A DNA stretch of 64,000 bases from Collybia mongolica (lineage: Eukaryota > Basidiomycota > Agaricomycetes > Agaricales > Clitocybaceae): the NCBI GenBank assembly GCA_013420905.1, contig JAAXNY010000021.1:1-64000 (forward strand), read 5' to 3'. Position 1 is the stretch's first letter, and each line of letters starts with the position of its first letter. Shown one piece after another: positions 33,181 to 43,879 of this stretch. The position numbers and the translations under genes are program-made. A model generated the notes under the pieces. The model did no database searches. It had not been told where the DNA came from and saw only the letters and a program-made list of their open reading frames with translations.

Positions 33181-34984
33181 GGGAGAGGTGGGGATATACC
33201 AGTTTGTTGGTGATACCTTGTTGTGTGGATGGATGGACAGACGGACAGACAGACGGTGTAGAGTTTTTTCTTTTCTGGTTTCTGGTTTCTGTTCGTTTAC
33301 TTTTTACTTTTTACTTCTTACTCTCTCGGTTTGTTGTGATTTTTTTTTGATTTTTGCTTGATGTTTTCTGCTATGTTTTCCGCTATGTTTTTTTCTTTTA
33401 CGTTTTTACGTTTTTTACGAATTACGAAACGTGGTGTACGGTAGTGATAGTGTAGTGTAGTGAGTGTAGTGTAGTGAGCGTACCGTTACCCGCAGTCGAC
33501 GACCTCCCATCTCCATCTTCAGTTCGATTTATGACTTTACGTTATGTGTTACGCGTTGTATGTGTATGTGTGCATGTGGTGTCACCTGCACCGATGCCGG
33601 TTTCTGATACCTGTGATTGTGTGTATGTAAGCGCAAATTGTCCCTCTTGCATGACCTCCTCTCTCTCACACCCACGTCGGCTGGAGGATGGTTCTGACCA
33701 AGCCTTGAGGAAGCAAGGGAATAGGTGTATCAAGGCTTCCTAGGATTTACTTTTGTGAAATATGGGGATTGAGGGTGTAGAGGAGGTTGGAAAAACAAGT
33801 TTTTGGGATGTGGCTAAGCTCATTTCTTGTCCTCTGCCTTTTTCTAAAAACAAAGTGTTGGGTCTGGAATGTTTGACTGCATTGTGTGACCATACATGTG
33901 ATTATGTAGGAAGGGAGTGTAAGAGGAACACATGGTCGCTCTGGCTCTAGTTACTTGGATATACCTTGTGTTATCGTAACCCTATCCATATGCTGCTGTG
34001 TGCCTCAAATCTACTTCAGTGTAATCCTATCTACTTTGTGACACCCCCTTTGCAAGCAGAGCATTACACAGGCAACTGTTGAATTTGTGTTTATCTTGTG
34101 ATGGCTGATGGGCAAGTTGAATACAAATCAAATATGTGCTCATCATATATTCTGCAAACTATGATTGTCTCAAGTTTGCTAAACTTGAGATCAATTCAGA
34201 ATTCACTTGGGATGAACTTATGTTGATCTGAAGTTCAGTCCATATGGACTGTTACTAATGGGTGAATGCTATTATACCCTGATCCTCACTGCTTTTTGAA
34301 AAAAAATTATTGTGCAAATTAATACCACTATGGAACCCTTAAGGTGGGAAATTCCACCTCATTTTCTATGACTTAAGTAGCTGGAAGTAATACAAATAGT
34401 GTAGAATTTCCATCATCTGAAATGAGATTATTTTCATCAGGATTTGATATAAAAATCAACCACTAAATAGGGTGGAGAAAGGAGGTTTTTCCCCTTCATA
34501 AGGTATGAATAAGATGGATGAAAACCTCATGAAATATGTCCCACTTCATACCCCTGTGATTTATTCTGCATGATGTTTTTCATATGTTTAATGGCAAAAA
34601 TAGCAACAGTCTCCTTGGTGTGAATTTCATGAAGTTTCCGGAGGCCTGAGAGCAACAAAAAGTGAAGGTAAATCATTAATGTAATGGATGAATTTTGCAC
34701 TGGGTTCATACTGCTTTGTAGTCATCCCTTTTACTGAGATTGAATTCATCTGTGATCCAGATGTTTTCCATCAACCATTCATTCAATTAGTATAGAAATT
34801 TTGTCATTCATTTTCAGACCTCTATAGCTAGTAATGAAATTTCATCTGTTGCGAGCTTGAAATGCACCTGTCTCTCAATGGAAAATTCCCCCACATGATG
34901 CTGAAAAGCATCTAATTTGATATGCAAAAATCCATATATTATAGCACTAGTATTGGAGAGCTGTATTTATTCAGCATCCCCTTG
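33181..34984. other. Right edge of gene island and CpG-poor spacer
   Basis: 33181-33740 holds T-rich 3' flanking sequence with short gtagtgtagtgag repeats near 33450-33480. From about 33740 CpG nearly vanishes and the DNA becomes AT-rich. No gene or recognisable element is seen up to 34984. Confidence 0.45.
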
Positions 34985-35350
34985 ACAGCCTAAAGCTGAG
35001 ACCCCTGCATTTCAGCAAGGATACAACCATACATTCCGCGCACATAAACTGAGCAAGGATACAACATTATGGTCCATGCACCTAAAATGAGCAAGGATAC
35101 AATGTTACGGTCTGCGCACCTGAAACGAGCAAGGATACAATGTTACAGTCCGCGCACCTAAAACAAGCAATAATATGCCCTTACATTCCATGCACCTAAA
35201 GCTGAGACCTGCATTTCAGCAAAAATACAACTTTATGTTCCACGCACCTAAAGCTGAGTCCCCCACAGTTCAGCAAGGATACAACCTTACATTCCGTGCA
35301 CCTAAAACAAGCAAGAATGACCTTACATTCTGCACACCTAAAGCTGACTT
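34985..35350. repeat. Minisatellite, roughly 40-70 bp units
   Basis: About eight imperfect units of the pattern agcaaggatacaac-ttacattc-gcgcacctaaa, with or without an extra gctgagacc-tgcatttc spacer, follow each other in direct orientation. Variation among units includes cgcgcacc, catgcacc and cacgcacc, consistent with CpG decay. Confidence 0.8.
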
Positions 35351-35443
35351 TGATGCATCTTTGTTCACCCACATCATTCTCTTCATGTCCAAAACCAAAA
35401 GTATTTTGTACTTTGTACTATGTACCTTCATCTAATTATTTTT

Positions 35444-35905
35444 CTACTTGTGAAGGATCTCACTCCGCGGTGTGTTCCAATCCATCCCAGTCAATTTCCC
35501 CTTCCTCTTCATTCTCATCCTCTCTGTCCTTGTCCTTGTCCCCTCCTTGTCCTTGTCTTTGTCCTTGTCCTTGTCCTTGTCCTTGGCCTTGTCCTTTCTG
35601 TCCTCATCCTCAGAATTCTCATCCTCGGTGTTCTCCTTGTCTTCATTATCTTTGTTGTTGCTGCCAGTTTGCATGTTGTCAAAGCCAGTGATTGTTTGTA
35701 GGTAACTGCATTTACGTGCATATGCATGCTTGTTCTTCAAGTTTGATTTGATGAACTCCTTGATTGCCCAGCTGTGGGGAAATAATTTGAAGTAGTCATG
35801 GCACTCCCAGGCCTGTGAGGTGCCGTTAGTGTGAAGGAATTGAAGGGGTGAGATCTTACCACTGCAATAATGCAAGCAATAACAGGCTTGGGCTGGTGGT
35901 GCCAT
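35444..35905 (-). CDS. Unrecognised minus-strand ORF with Lys-Asp repeat
   Basis: A 153-codon frame. The first ~80 residues are mixed (HDYFKLFPHSWAIKEFIKSN, HAYARKCSYLQTITGFDNM). After that comes an acidic tract, then a KDKDKDKD repeat from the ccttgt hexamer array at about 35525-35600. I recognise no family. It lies in CpG-poor repeat DNA and could be the last exon of a transposon-borne gene, with upstream exons beyond 35905 not resolved. Confidence 0.35.
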   Translation of the reverse strand: MAPPAQACYCLHYCSGKISPLQFLHTNGTSQAWECHDYFKLFPHSWAIKEFIKSNLKNKHAYARKCSYLQTITGFDNMQTGSNNKDNEDKENTEDENSEDEDRKDKAKDKDKDKDKDKDKEGTRTRTERMRMKRKGKLTGMDWNTPRSEILHK

Positions 35906-37483
35906 ACAATAGAGCAGTCAAGCCCTGCCATATTGATTAAGTTCAGGACACAGCACTATTTATCATCAGAACATTGATTATAATAAGGCATTATAACTTA
36001 TAATTTACACGGAGTGTCTTGTACAATTCCCCATCATCCTCTAGGCCCATCTTGCATTGCAAGTTGAACCCATGTCTGGCGGAGCCATGTAGTGGCTGTG
36101 ATATTGTCTTCTTTGATTCATCCTTTGCAGCTACAGCTTTGCGCAAGGCATGGTTCTCAGCTGAAAATGTTAAAGTATAAAATAAAGAACAAGAAACAAT
36201 GACAATACCTTTCAATTTCTTCAACTTCACCTCAAGAGTGTTTGTTTGTGTCCCTAATTCAAGTAAAATGCAATAAGTGATAGTGTCCTGATGATTAAGG
36301 AATGGTTACCTGTTCTTGTGTTCTTTTTTGAGGACGTCAAAGGTGGTTTGGCCTTGCCACTTCACTTTGATGTCTTGGACACCATGGTTTTGGACACTGT
36401 GGTTTTGGAAACTTTGGTTTTCGCCATTGAAAAGAATGTACTGGAAGGAAGAACAAAACAATGAGTTGTATTTTTAAAATCTCAATAGAGGTTAAGATCT
36501 GTCAGTGGGGCTTTTGACACAGGAACGGACCACCAGCCAATTTTACTACCATAAGCACTGGAACTTTTCTTTCCGACCATGGATCTTGTGATGGAAGGGT
36601 TCATGTAAAATAAGTTTACTAGCATAGAAATTAGAATGGGAAATTTGTGGAGCTGAAGGGATCTCACCACTCTAAATTTTGGACCTTTGACTGAGCATGG
36701 GTAGAGACTCCAGTAGACTAGTGAAAATCATAATATATAAACCACAATACAAGTCAGGAAATTCAGAATACTATGAACACAAACCTCAAGTCCAGCTTTA
36801 CTGTTACCTCTAAAATTCCATCTCACACTGCAAGCAATCATGGGGCAAGTGCAATGGAATCTGAAACAGAGTCTGACCAAGAAAGCACCAACAATTTTGT
36901 GGAACCTTGTTCACCAGAGAATCAACTCGGTTTACTGGAGAATAGGGATTGGGTAACTTGCCATTCTGATGTCTCAAGTCAGAGAGCCAATGCAACTGGG
37001 GAAACAGGTGAGTGTCGGTTTGAATCGGGGTTCATGCTGAAGCTGATATTGCATGCAGAAGGTGGTAACCTGGTCCTTGACAATAGCAAGGCAGATGCAG
37101 AAGTTAGCATTGTCCATCCAGCTGGAGAAAAGGTATGTGGTAATACTTACAAGACATGTTAAAGATTGTACTCCTCATTGTGCATTCGTGGCTAGAAGAA
37201 TATTACAATCCACATCCATATTCAAGGTGGACACCTGATAAACCCAATATTCAACTTCAATTTTCAACAAGAAACAGGGCAGGGAACAAAGCAAGTGCAT
37301 GAGTCAGACAAAGGGGATAGATGGGGGGGTAAACAACAGAGATTACAAAAAAATAGCAATGAAGATATTTATGTACATTAAGATTATAGGACACCTAAAG
37401 TATTCAATATTACACTAAATGCACATTAGTACCTATTTTTTATTTTGCACAAGTCTTTTGAGCTTCTTCATGAAGCCCAGCCA
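35906..37483. other. CpG-poor region with short frames
   Basis: A plus frame at 36773-37162 (MNTNLKSSFTVTSKIPSHTA...) and minus frames at 35991-36230 and 36482-36670 show no known motif. A repeated minus-strand pattern near 36370-36425 encodes SKTTVSKTMVSKTSK. Gene status cannot be decided. Confidence 0.3.
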
Positions 37484-38287
37484 TTAGTTTGTCATTCCAT
37501 TTTTACTGTTCCTGCGTCTCATGGCCAATACACAGTTTGTCAGGACTGAGCTCCAACATTCCTCAGAAAGACTCTCATGGCCATCCTCAGTCCAATCAAG
37601 GACTGCTAGTAAGACAATTGGCTGGTTGTTGTCATACCAATGATGTATTTGATGGACATACTTGCCACAATGGTTGCCCTCAATCACAACAAGCAACCCG
37701 TTGTTGCGCATTGGGTTGGGATGTTTCAGGATGACCTGTTCTGGAGGCACAGTCCTTGTTGTCGTGTAGTGCATGTACTGGAATGACAACCATCCATCCA
37801 TTTGTTTAATTGAGACAACCAGCTCCTTGCTGTCATGTTCCCAGCCTGTGACCAAGACCTTCAATGCTACATCAATGAGCCATTGATCTAGTAGAGGGTG
37901 GGAAGGACTTTTGAGTGGCTGTAATGGGGTGGGGAGGTGGGGGTTCTGGGGGGCTGGCTCAGCCTCTAAGGAAAATGGAATAGGGGTCCGCAATGATGGG
38001 TTCCAGGCTGGCATAGAGTAGTGGAAATCAGGCATGGGGGTGCTACTACTCCCAGCTACTGTGACAGTGGGTTCTGTAGGTGGGTTCTGGACAAAATTAC
38101 GAGTCCTTATGTTTACATAAGTAACTTGTTCATTATCCTGGGTTTGCGGGGAAAATTCAGCATACCCAACAAGATCCAGTGTTGTTTTTCCCATGGTTAG
38201 ATCCATATTTGTATATTCCAAATACACAACCAACTCAGTAGCTTCTCTGGGGACTTTACACTGAGCTATATGGGCCACACAGACCAC
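37484..38287 (-). CDS. Repeat-borne ORF, possibly a KOW-like domain protein remnant
   Basis: The 267-codon frame has a Pro-rich middle and a more ordered C-terminal half (LVTGWEHDSKELVVSI, GWLSFQYMHYTTTRTVPPEQ, LLVVIEGNHCGKYVHQIHHW). The pattern of PPEQVILKHPNP followed by GLLVVIEGNHCGKYV resembles the KOW-like segments I recall from multicopy, transposon-associated proteins in mushroom genomes. I state that with caution. Its first ~60 residues are encoded by two unrelated repeats: 38098-38204 is a piece of the 205-bp repeat at 40630, and the DNA above 38205 is the palindrome arm. The start is therefore artificial and the real 5' part is missing. Confidence 0.4.
   Translation of the reverse strand: MVCVAHIAQCKVPREATELVVYLEYTNMDLTMGKTTLDLVGYAEFSPQTQDNEQVTYVNIRTRNFVQNPPTEPTVTVAGSSSTPMPDFHYSMPAWNPSLRTPIPFSLEAEPAPQNPHLPTPLQPLKSPSHPLLDQWLIDVALKVLVTGWEHDSKELVVSIKQMDGWLSFQYMHYTTTRTVPPEQVILKHPNPMRNNGLLVVIEGNHCGKYVHQIHHWYDNNQPIVLLAVLDWTEDGHESLSEECWSSVLTNCVLAMRRRNSKNGMTN
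38098..38204 (+). repeat. Truncated copy of the 205-bp repeat
   Basis: It matches 40630-40738 from gagtccttatgtttacataa to cccatggttag, then breaks at the palindrome border (38204/38205). Confidence 0.8.
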
Positions 38288-40533
38288 ACAGACAAATGCA
38301 GATGTCTGCAGACTAGCTCAGACCCTGTTTGGCAGGGAGCCCTGCTTAATTGGCAGTCTGCATCTGAGCCAAGTCAAAGCTGGGTCCATAAACCCACACT
38401 GTTATTTGGATGCTCAGACACAGCTTAAAACAACTCCTCATGGAGTCCATGCAGACTGTCCAAATTGCTTGCTTAATCATAGTTACCATTGCTTATTTAA
38501 TGCACAAAAATGCAATATTTTGGAGAGTCAAATACAAGGCCTCAAGGTTACATGTTATGTGCATAAAGCATGCAGATTAACCATTTAGCAATATGAGCTT
38601 GCCAGTCCAAGGTGCTTGTTATTATAATGACCCCCTGCTGCCCACTCTTGGCCATTAATGGCAATGGCTGGGTATTGTTGATGGGTGCCACATTACCCAT
38701 CAGCCTTATTGTCGACCACCACCACTACATCCCCAGCTGTCCCTCCCATGACCTCCCTGCCTGGTAATTGTGCACAAAACTGCCAAATACAATGCCAGGT
38801 CCCACTGCCATGGATACCACCACCCTCTCTTGTACCTACCCCTCTCAGTGATAATGGCAGCTGCCAAATCACAAGCAATAAGAGCTGCAGCAAGAACCAC
38901 AGAGGCACCTGCCACATTACCAGTGACTGCCTGCCCACATCTGCTAGTGAGCAGCTAGCATGGTGGACATGGGTGGCACAGTGGTGTATTCCATATGGTA
39001 GAACCATCACCTGGTGGCTGGGTGTGTATCCCTGGATGTGCTGTCTAGACCAAGTAGTGCCAACCACCCCAGTGCCCAAACCAGATGTGTGTCAGGTGAG
39101 TACATATGTGCCCCACATCTAGTTGCTCAGATATTCTATTGTATATACACATATATGCTGCTGTTTACCTTGAGACTACCTTGGTGTAATTCTATCTACC
39201 TTGTGATATGTTTTGATCCCTTTCACAAATATTAGTTTACTTCTTACTGATACTTTACCCCTGTACTATTTGTACAGCTCTAGTAGGCTAATATACACTT
39301 CTGGTACCCCTACAGTATTTATCCAATGTACCTATATATAGATGGGGCTGCCCAATCACAGATAGCACCTTTGCAATGAACTAGGCCCAGATTTCTTGCA
39401 ACAAAGCCCACTTAGTTCTCTGGTGCCCCCTTCCCTGTGTGGCTGAACCCTGCTGCTCATATCATTCCCCCCTTCTAACACTCAATGTGATGCAAGTCTT
39501 TACAGTGTGGTAGGGTATGGGCAAGTATTTCACTGTTGCACAGCCCCAGACCTTAGACAACCCCCACCCTCTGGAATACCATTGAATACAGGAGGCCACC
39601 TACTGCAATAGCATGCAAACACAACCCATCCCTTGCACATCCCACACCAGTAAGCACTAATGCAGAATCAAATAAGGGGGCAGTAGTAGCTGAGGACAGC
39701 AGAGGAGTTGCAGGCTTGTGTGGGGAACAAGTTCTTGTATAGACTTATATTTTGTGTGATATAAGGAAGTAATATCAATTCAAATGCCTATAATAGAAAC
39801 AAGTTCCCACAGTATTGAAATGTATATCAACCATTCAACATTTAACAATTTTGTTCTAGTCTTGCATCCTGGGTTAATCAAGAACTTGCCAGATATGCTA
39901 AAAATAGGCATATCATCATCAAAGACAAACTTCAAACAAATGTATATATGCCTGTTAAGTGTTTGTTTGTAGTATTATCACATACTATGTAGCTAGCCAT
40001 TATCCAGATATTGAGTATTGTAAATTCCAGGAGCATCCACATTGCTTTGTTTCACTATGCTTTTGGCCAAGTAATATATGAATGTGATATTAAAATAGAT
40101 ATAACAAGATATTATAAACAAACTTGGAGAGGTACAAACAAATATAAATATACATTTTTTGATGTACTGCCTCCATATGTCTAGGAGTAGTGGCAATTTC
40201 AATTGTATCTATTACCCTTGTATTTGCTGAGATATGCATCATCTATATTGTAGGAAATTTCTTTAGTGTATGGCGAAGTGATATACAGACAGTAATCATT
40301 TGTAATATGTAGCAAGAAATTTGTTGATAATGTTTAGGATAATACAAATAAATATAATCACATACAAACATATACATGAGGTACTACTTCACTATATCAA
40401 ATACTAGCAATTTAAATTACATCCATGGGCCTTGTTGTTGTTAAGATATGCAATGAATTATATTGTGGGAACTTTAATATTATTGTTTGTTTGGCTAGCT
40501 GTGTGACAAATTCACACACAAACTTGATATTCA

Positions 40534-40626
40534 TTTTTTTTTTTTTTTTTTTTGGTCAAATAATATTAAGTGCATGTGGGTGTAACCCAACTACACGCAG
40601 GCAGAGTCACCTACTACCACCAAGTT
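40534..40626 (-). mobile_element. SINE copy with poly(A), 5'-truncated
   Basis: In minus orientation it reads aacttggtggtagtaggtg...gggttacaccc...cttaatattatttgacc followed by 20 A. It matches the SINE at 17377-17457, including the B-box-like hairpin. It interrupts a palindrome unit after acttgatattcat. Confidence 0.7.
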
Positions 40627-40629
40627 ATG

Positions 40630-40832
40630 AGTCCTTATGTTTACATAAGTAACTCATTCATCATCCTGGGTTTGCGGGGAAAATTCAGCATACCCAACAA
40701 GATCCAGTGTTGTTTTTCCCATGGTTAGTAATTTTGAAGTGTTCCGAGAATTCATTAGAACATGATCAGTAAACTTTTTGAAATACATCAGTAAGACTTT
40801 GTAGTTGTGGAAATATTCTTCTAACTGTGGGA
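40630..40832 (+). repeat. Short non-coding repeat, about 205 bp
   Basis: It runs from gagtccttatgtttacataa to tattcttctaact. The same sequence is found at 57609-57668 plus 63382-63530, where the KDZ element splits it, and a 5' part is at 38098-38204. It contains the short palindrome ttatgtttacataa. Ends are defined only by comparison of copies. A MITE is possible, but no TIR was confirmed. Confidence 0.65.
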
Positions 40833-40967
40833 ATCAAAATTAGCCGACGCACGAATTTCAAGCAAAAAAGGCAACTGCTAACATGGGCTGCATTTAATAA
40901 TATAAATTCGAGTTAATTGGTCTTTTTCTTGGATATCTCAAGAATTAATTAATAACTGTCCACTGCA

Positions 40968-41037
40968 TAATCATGCTTATGTTTGCCAACTACACTGTTA
41001 GCTCTAACAGCATAGTTGACAAATGTAAGCATGATTA
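40968..41037. repeat. 70-bp hairpin repeat, copy 1
   Basis: Two arms of about 34 nt (taatcatgcttatgtttgcc... and its reverse complement) flank a 2-3 nt loop around gctcta. A second copy is at 63532-63601, and a partly deleted one is near 55560-55617. Confidence 0.8.
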
Positions 41038-41070
41038 CAAGAGGTTTGTTCTGCTTTGGGTCAAACTTTT

Positions 41071-41792
41071 CCCACAATACAAAATATTGCATATCTCCAC
41101 AATGACAAGGCCTATGGATGCAATTTAAATTGCTACTACTAGATATGGTGAAGGGCTACCCAATTGGTGCATTTATGTATATTTGTATGTGTTTGTACAT
41201 CATCAAATATCATGATCAAAAGCAGCTCTCTTACTACAAGCATGTTACAAATGAATATCAAGTTTGTGTATGACTTTGCCATACAGCTAGCCAAACAAAC
41301 AATACCATCAAAGTTCCCACACTATAAATCATTGCATATCTCAACAACAACAAGGCCTATGGATGTAATTTAAATTGCTAGTGTTAGATATGGTGAAGTA
41401 GTACCTCATGTATATGTTTGTAAGTGTTTGTATTTGTATTTATTTATCTAAACCTCATCAACAACAAATTTCTTGCTACATATTGTAAATGAATACTGTC
41501 TGCATATGATTTCACCACACATCTGGCCAAACAAACAATAATACTAAAGAAATTTCCCACAATATAGATGATACTTATCTCATCAAATACAAAGCTGATG
41601 GACATGCTACTACTAGACATTGTAAAGGAATACATTATGTGTATGTTCATATGTGTTTGTAGTTGTTTGTACCCTTCCAAATCTCATTATCAACAACAGC
41701 CTTTTTACTACATATTACAAATGAATATCATCTGTATATTACTTTGCCAACATCTGGCCAAACAAACAATATTAATGAAATTCCCACAATAT
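41071..41792 (+). repeat. Three tandem ~235-bp units
   Basis: Units start at the recurring motif tcccaca at about 41071, 41317 and 41550, and a fourth begins at 41783 just before the Tc1 insertion. Each contains gcatatctc...acaaggcctatgg, aatttaaattgcta, gatatggtgaag and a tgtttgta-rich end. Mirror-image units lie in the left arm (about 40190-40533). Confidence 0.75.
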
Positions 41793-41794
41793 AC

Positions 41795-43401
41795 AGTGGC
41801 TCAAAAAACTGCCCCAATGTTTGTACATTTTTGAAAGATCAATATGGTATGAAGTGCTGACATAAGCAGGGGACCTGGGGTAATTATGTAAGATACTATG
41901 ACATCGTGGCTTTCCAATGGACCCTGGATCATGTGATTTGGATCAAAACCCATTAAGCTATAGGCCAAACAAAATGATTACTCATTGGGGCAGTTTTTTG
42001 ACCCTCTATCAATTTTCTATCTAATACTTTGTATGACCACCTTTTGCCTTTATAACTGCTTGTATCCGCCTGGGCATACTTTCTATCAGGTTTTGGCATA
42101 CCTCTGGTGGAATTTCACCCCACTCTTCAGCCAATCTATCCCACAACTCATGTACTCCTTTGGGTGGTGTCGGATATTCTTTAAGACGGCGCTTGAGATG
42201 TTCCCAAAGGTGTTCTATTGGATTCATGTCAGGGGATTGGGCAGGCCAGCCAAGGACTTGAATGTTGTTGTCTTCAAACCACTGTGTGGCCAGTCCAGAT
42301 GTGTGTTTGGGGTCGTTATCTTGCTGAAAGTAGCGCTCGCCATCCACCATTTCCAACTTCTCAAAACTTTCCTGAACTCCACTCTCCAAAATTTCACAGT
42401 ATTGAACCTTGTCCATGTTCCCCTGCACCTCTATGAGCTTTCCCACTCCATTCCACCCCATACAACCCCATACCATGAGGTTTCCTCCTCCTCCATGTTT
42501 GACAGTAGGTGATGTTGTTCTATCAGATGGTGGTTCTCCCCTTTGTTTCCAGACATAAACCTTTCCATCTGACCCAATCCTATTGATTTTGGTCTCATCT
42601 GTCCATAGAACCCTTTTCCAGTCCTCCACAGTCCAGCTTTCATGATATTTTGCAAACTGGAGACGCCGGATGCGATGGGCTCGTTTGAGAAGAGGAGCTT
42701 TCCTCTTTGTAGCAGCATAAAATTGATTTTCCTTGAGTGCATTTCTGACTGTCTGGGGTGTGACAGGATTGGGGATGATGCCATTGATGAATTGGGTAGC
42801 CTGAACTGCATTATCAAGCTTCCCTGACTTGATTTGACGAATAATTGACTGTTTGTCACGAACAGACAGCTTGGAGGGGCGGCCACCAAGGTTGTTTTCT
42901 TTGTTTCCATCCACATCTTTGCTGATCCTACTGATGGTACCCTTCCCTAGACCAGTTTTCTCCTTGATTTGACGCTGAGAATAGCCCTCATTGAGGAGAG
43001 AAACAACAGTATTGTGCTGAGCAGTAGAAATGGCTTTCATGATGGTGGTAAGAGGTCAAGAAGATGATTGAACCAATTCCAACATGTCAAATTGATACAA
43101 ATAAAGTCACATGACATTGTTTATTCTTCCCACAGTCCATAATGTTCTTGCATTGGATCATAAATGCCAGAATAATGGAAAATAAGATAAGGGTCAAAAA
43201 ACTGCCCCAATAAGTAGCCATTTTGTTTGGCCTATAGCTTAATGGGTTTTGATCCAAATCACATGATCCAGGGTCCATTGGAAAGCCACGATGTCATAGT
43301 ATCTTACATAATTACCCCGGGTCCCCTGCTTATGTCAGCACTTCATACCATATTGATCTTTCAAAAATGTACAAACATTGGGGCAGTTTTTTGAGCCACT
43401 G
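41795..43401 (-). mobile_element. Structurally intact Tc1/mariner-type DNA transposon
   Basis: It is a 1607-bp element flanked by TA (41793-41794 and 43402-43403). The reconstructed empty site is cacaatatagatgatg, in phase with other palindrome units. Inverted terminal repeats are 41795-42005 and 43190-43401, about 211 bp, starting CAGTGGCTCAAAAAACTGCC and differing at about four positions by eye. Each repeat carries the motif ttggggcagttttttga twice, at its outer and inner end, which is the IR/DR layout of several Tc1-like elements. A single uninterrupted transposase gene lies between them. All parts needed for transposition appear present. Confidence 0.95.
42021..43040 (-). CDS. Tc1-like transposase, DD34E, intact
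   Basis: A 339-residue ORF starting at ATG 43040. The N-terminus has two helix-turn-helix-like segments: residues ~15-40 (GYSQRQIKEKTGLGKGTISR) and ~50-105, including the GRPSKLS hook between them. They should bind the direct repeats in the terminal inverted repeats. The catalytic core shows the first Asp in LWTDETK, the second in FQQDNDPKHTS, and the Glu in DMNPIEHLW, with 34 residues between the second Asp and the Glu. It would cut at the element ends and insert at TA. The length is normal for the family (about 340), with no frameshift or stop. Its CpG content is modest. A start at a later Met is unlikely because the HTH begins at once. Confidence 0.95.
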   Translation of the reverse strand: MKAISTAQHNTVVSLLNEGYSQRQIKEKTGLGKGTISRISKDVDGNKENNLGGRPSKLSVRDKQSIIRQIKSGKLDNAVQATQFINGIIPNPVTPQTVRNALKENQFYAATKRKAPLLKRAHRIRRLQFAKYHESWTVEDWKRVLWTDETKINRIGSDGKVYVWKQRGEPPSDRTTSPTVKHGGGGNLMVWGCMGWNGVGKLIEVQGNMDKVQYCEILESGVQESFEKLEMVDGERYFQQDNDPKHTSGLATQWFEDNNIQVLGWPAQSPDMNPIEHLWEHLKRRLKEYPTPPKGVHELWDRLAEEWGEIPPEVCQNLIESMPRRIQAVIKAKGGHTKY

Positions 43402-43879
43402 TAGATGATGCACACCTCAGTAAATACAAGGCTAACAGACACAATTGAAATTGCTACTACTCCTAGACCTATGGAGGGGGTACACCAGGAAATGTATATT
43501 TATATTTGTTTGTACCTTTCCACATTTGATTACAATCTCTTGTTATATCTATTTTAATATCACATTTACATATTACTTGGCTATAAGCATAGCCAAACAA
43601 GTCAATGTGGATGCTCCTGGAATCTATAATGCTCAATATCTTGACAATGGCTAGCTACATATATGAGTATGGTTAAATATAGTATGTGATAATACAACAA
43701 AAAACACTTAACAGGCATATGTACATTTGCTTGAACTTTGTCTTTGATGATGATATTTCTATTTTTAACATATCTGATAAGTTCTTGATTAGGATGCAAG
43801 GCTAGAAATAAATTGTTAAATGTTGGATGGTTGATATACATTTTAATACTGTGGGAACTTGTTTCTATTATTATTACAA

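Noticed and set aside
34985..35350. CRISPR-like array
   Set aside because: Units are imperfect and lack distinct unique spacers, and the window is fungal.
38685..39122. 145-codon ORF, with a similar one at 45114-45530
   Set aside because: It lies in the palindrome arm, overlaps frames on the other strand, and shows no domain; the match is due to the inverted repeat.
41164..41373. 69-codon ORF identical at 63728-63937
   Set aside because: Identity is explained by the duplicated non-coding repeat; the product has no domain.
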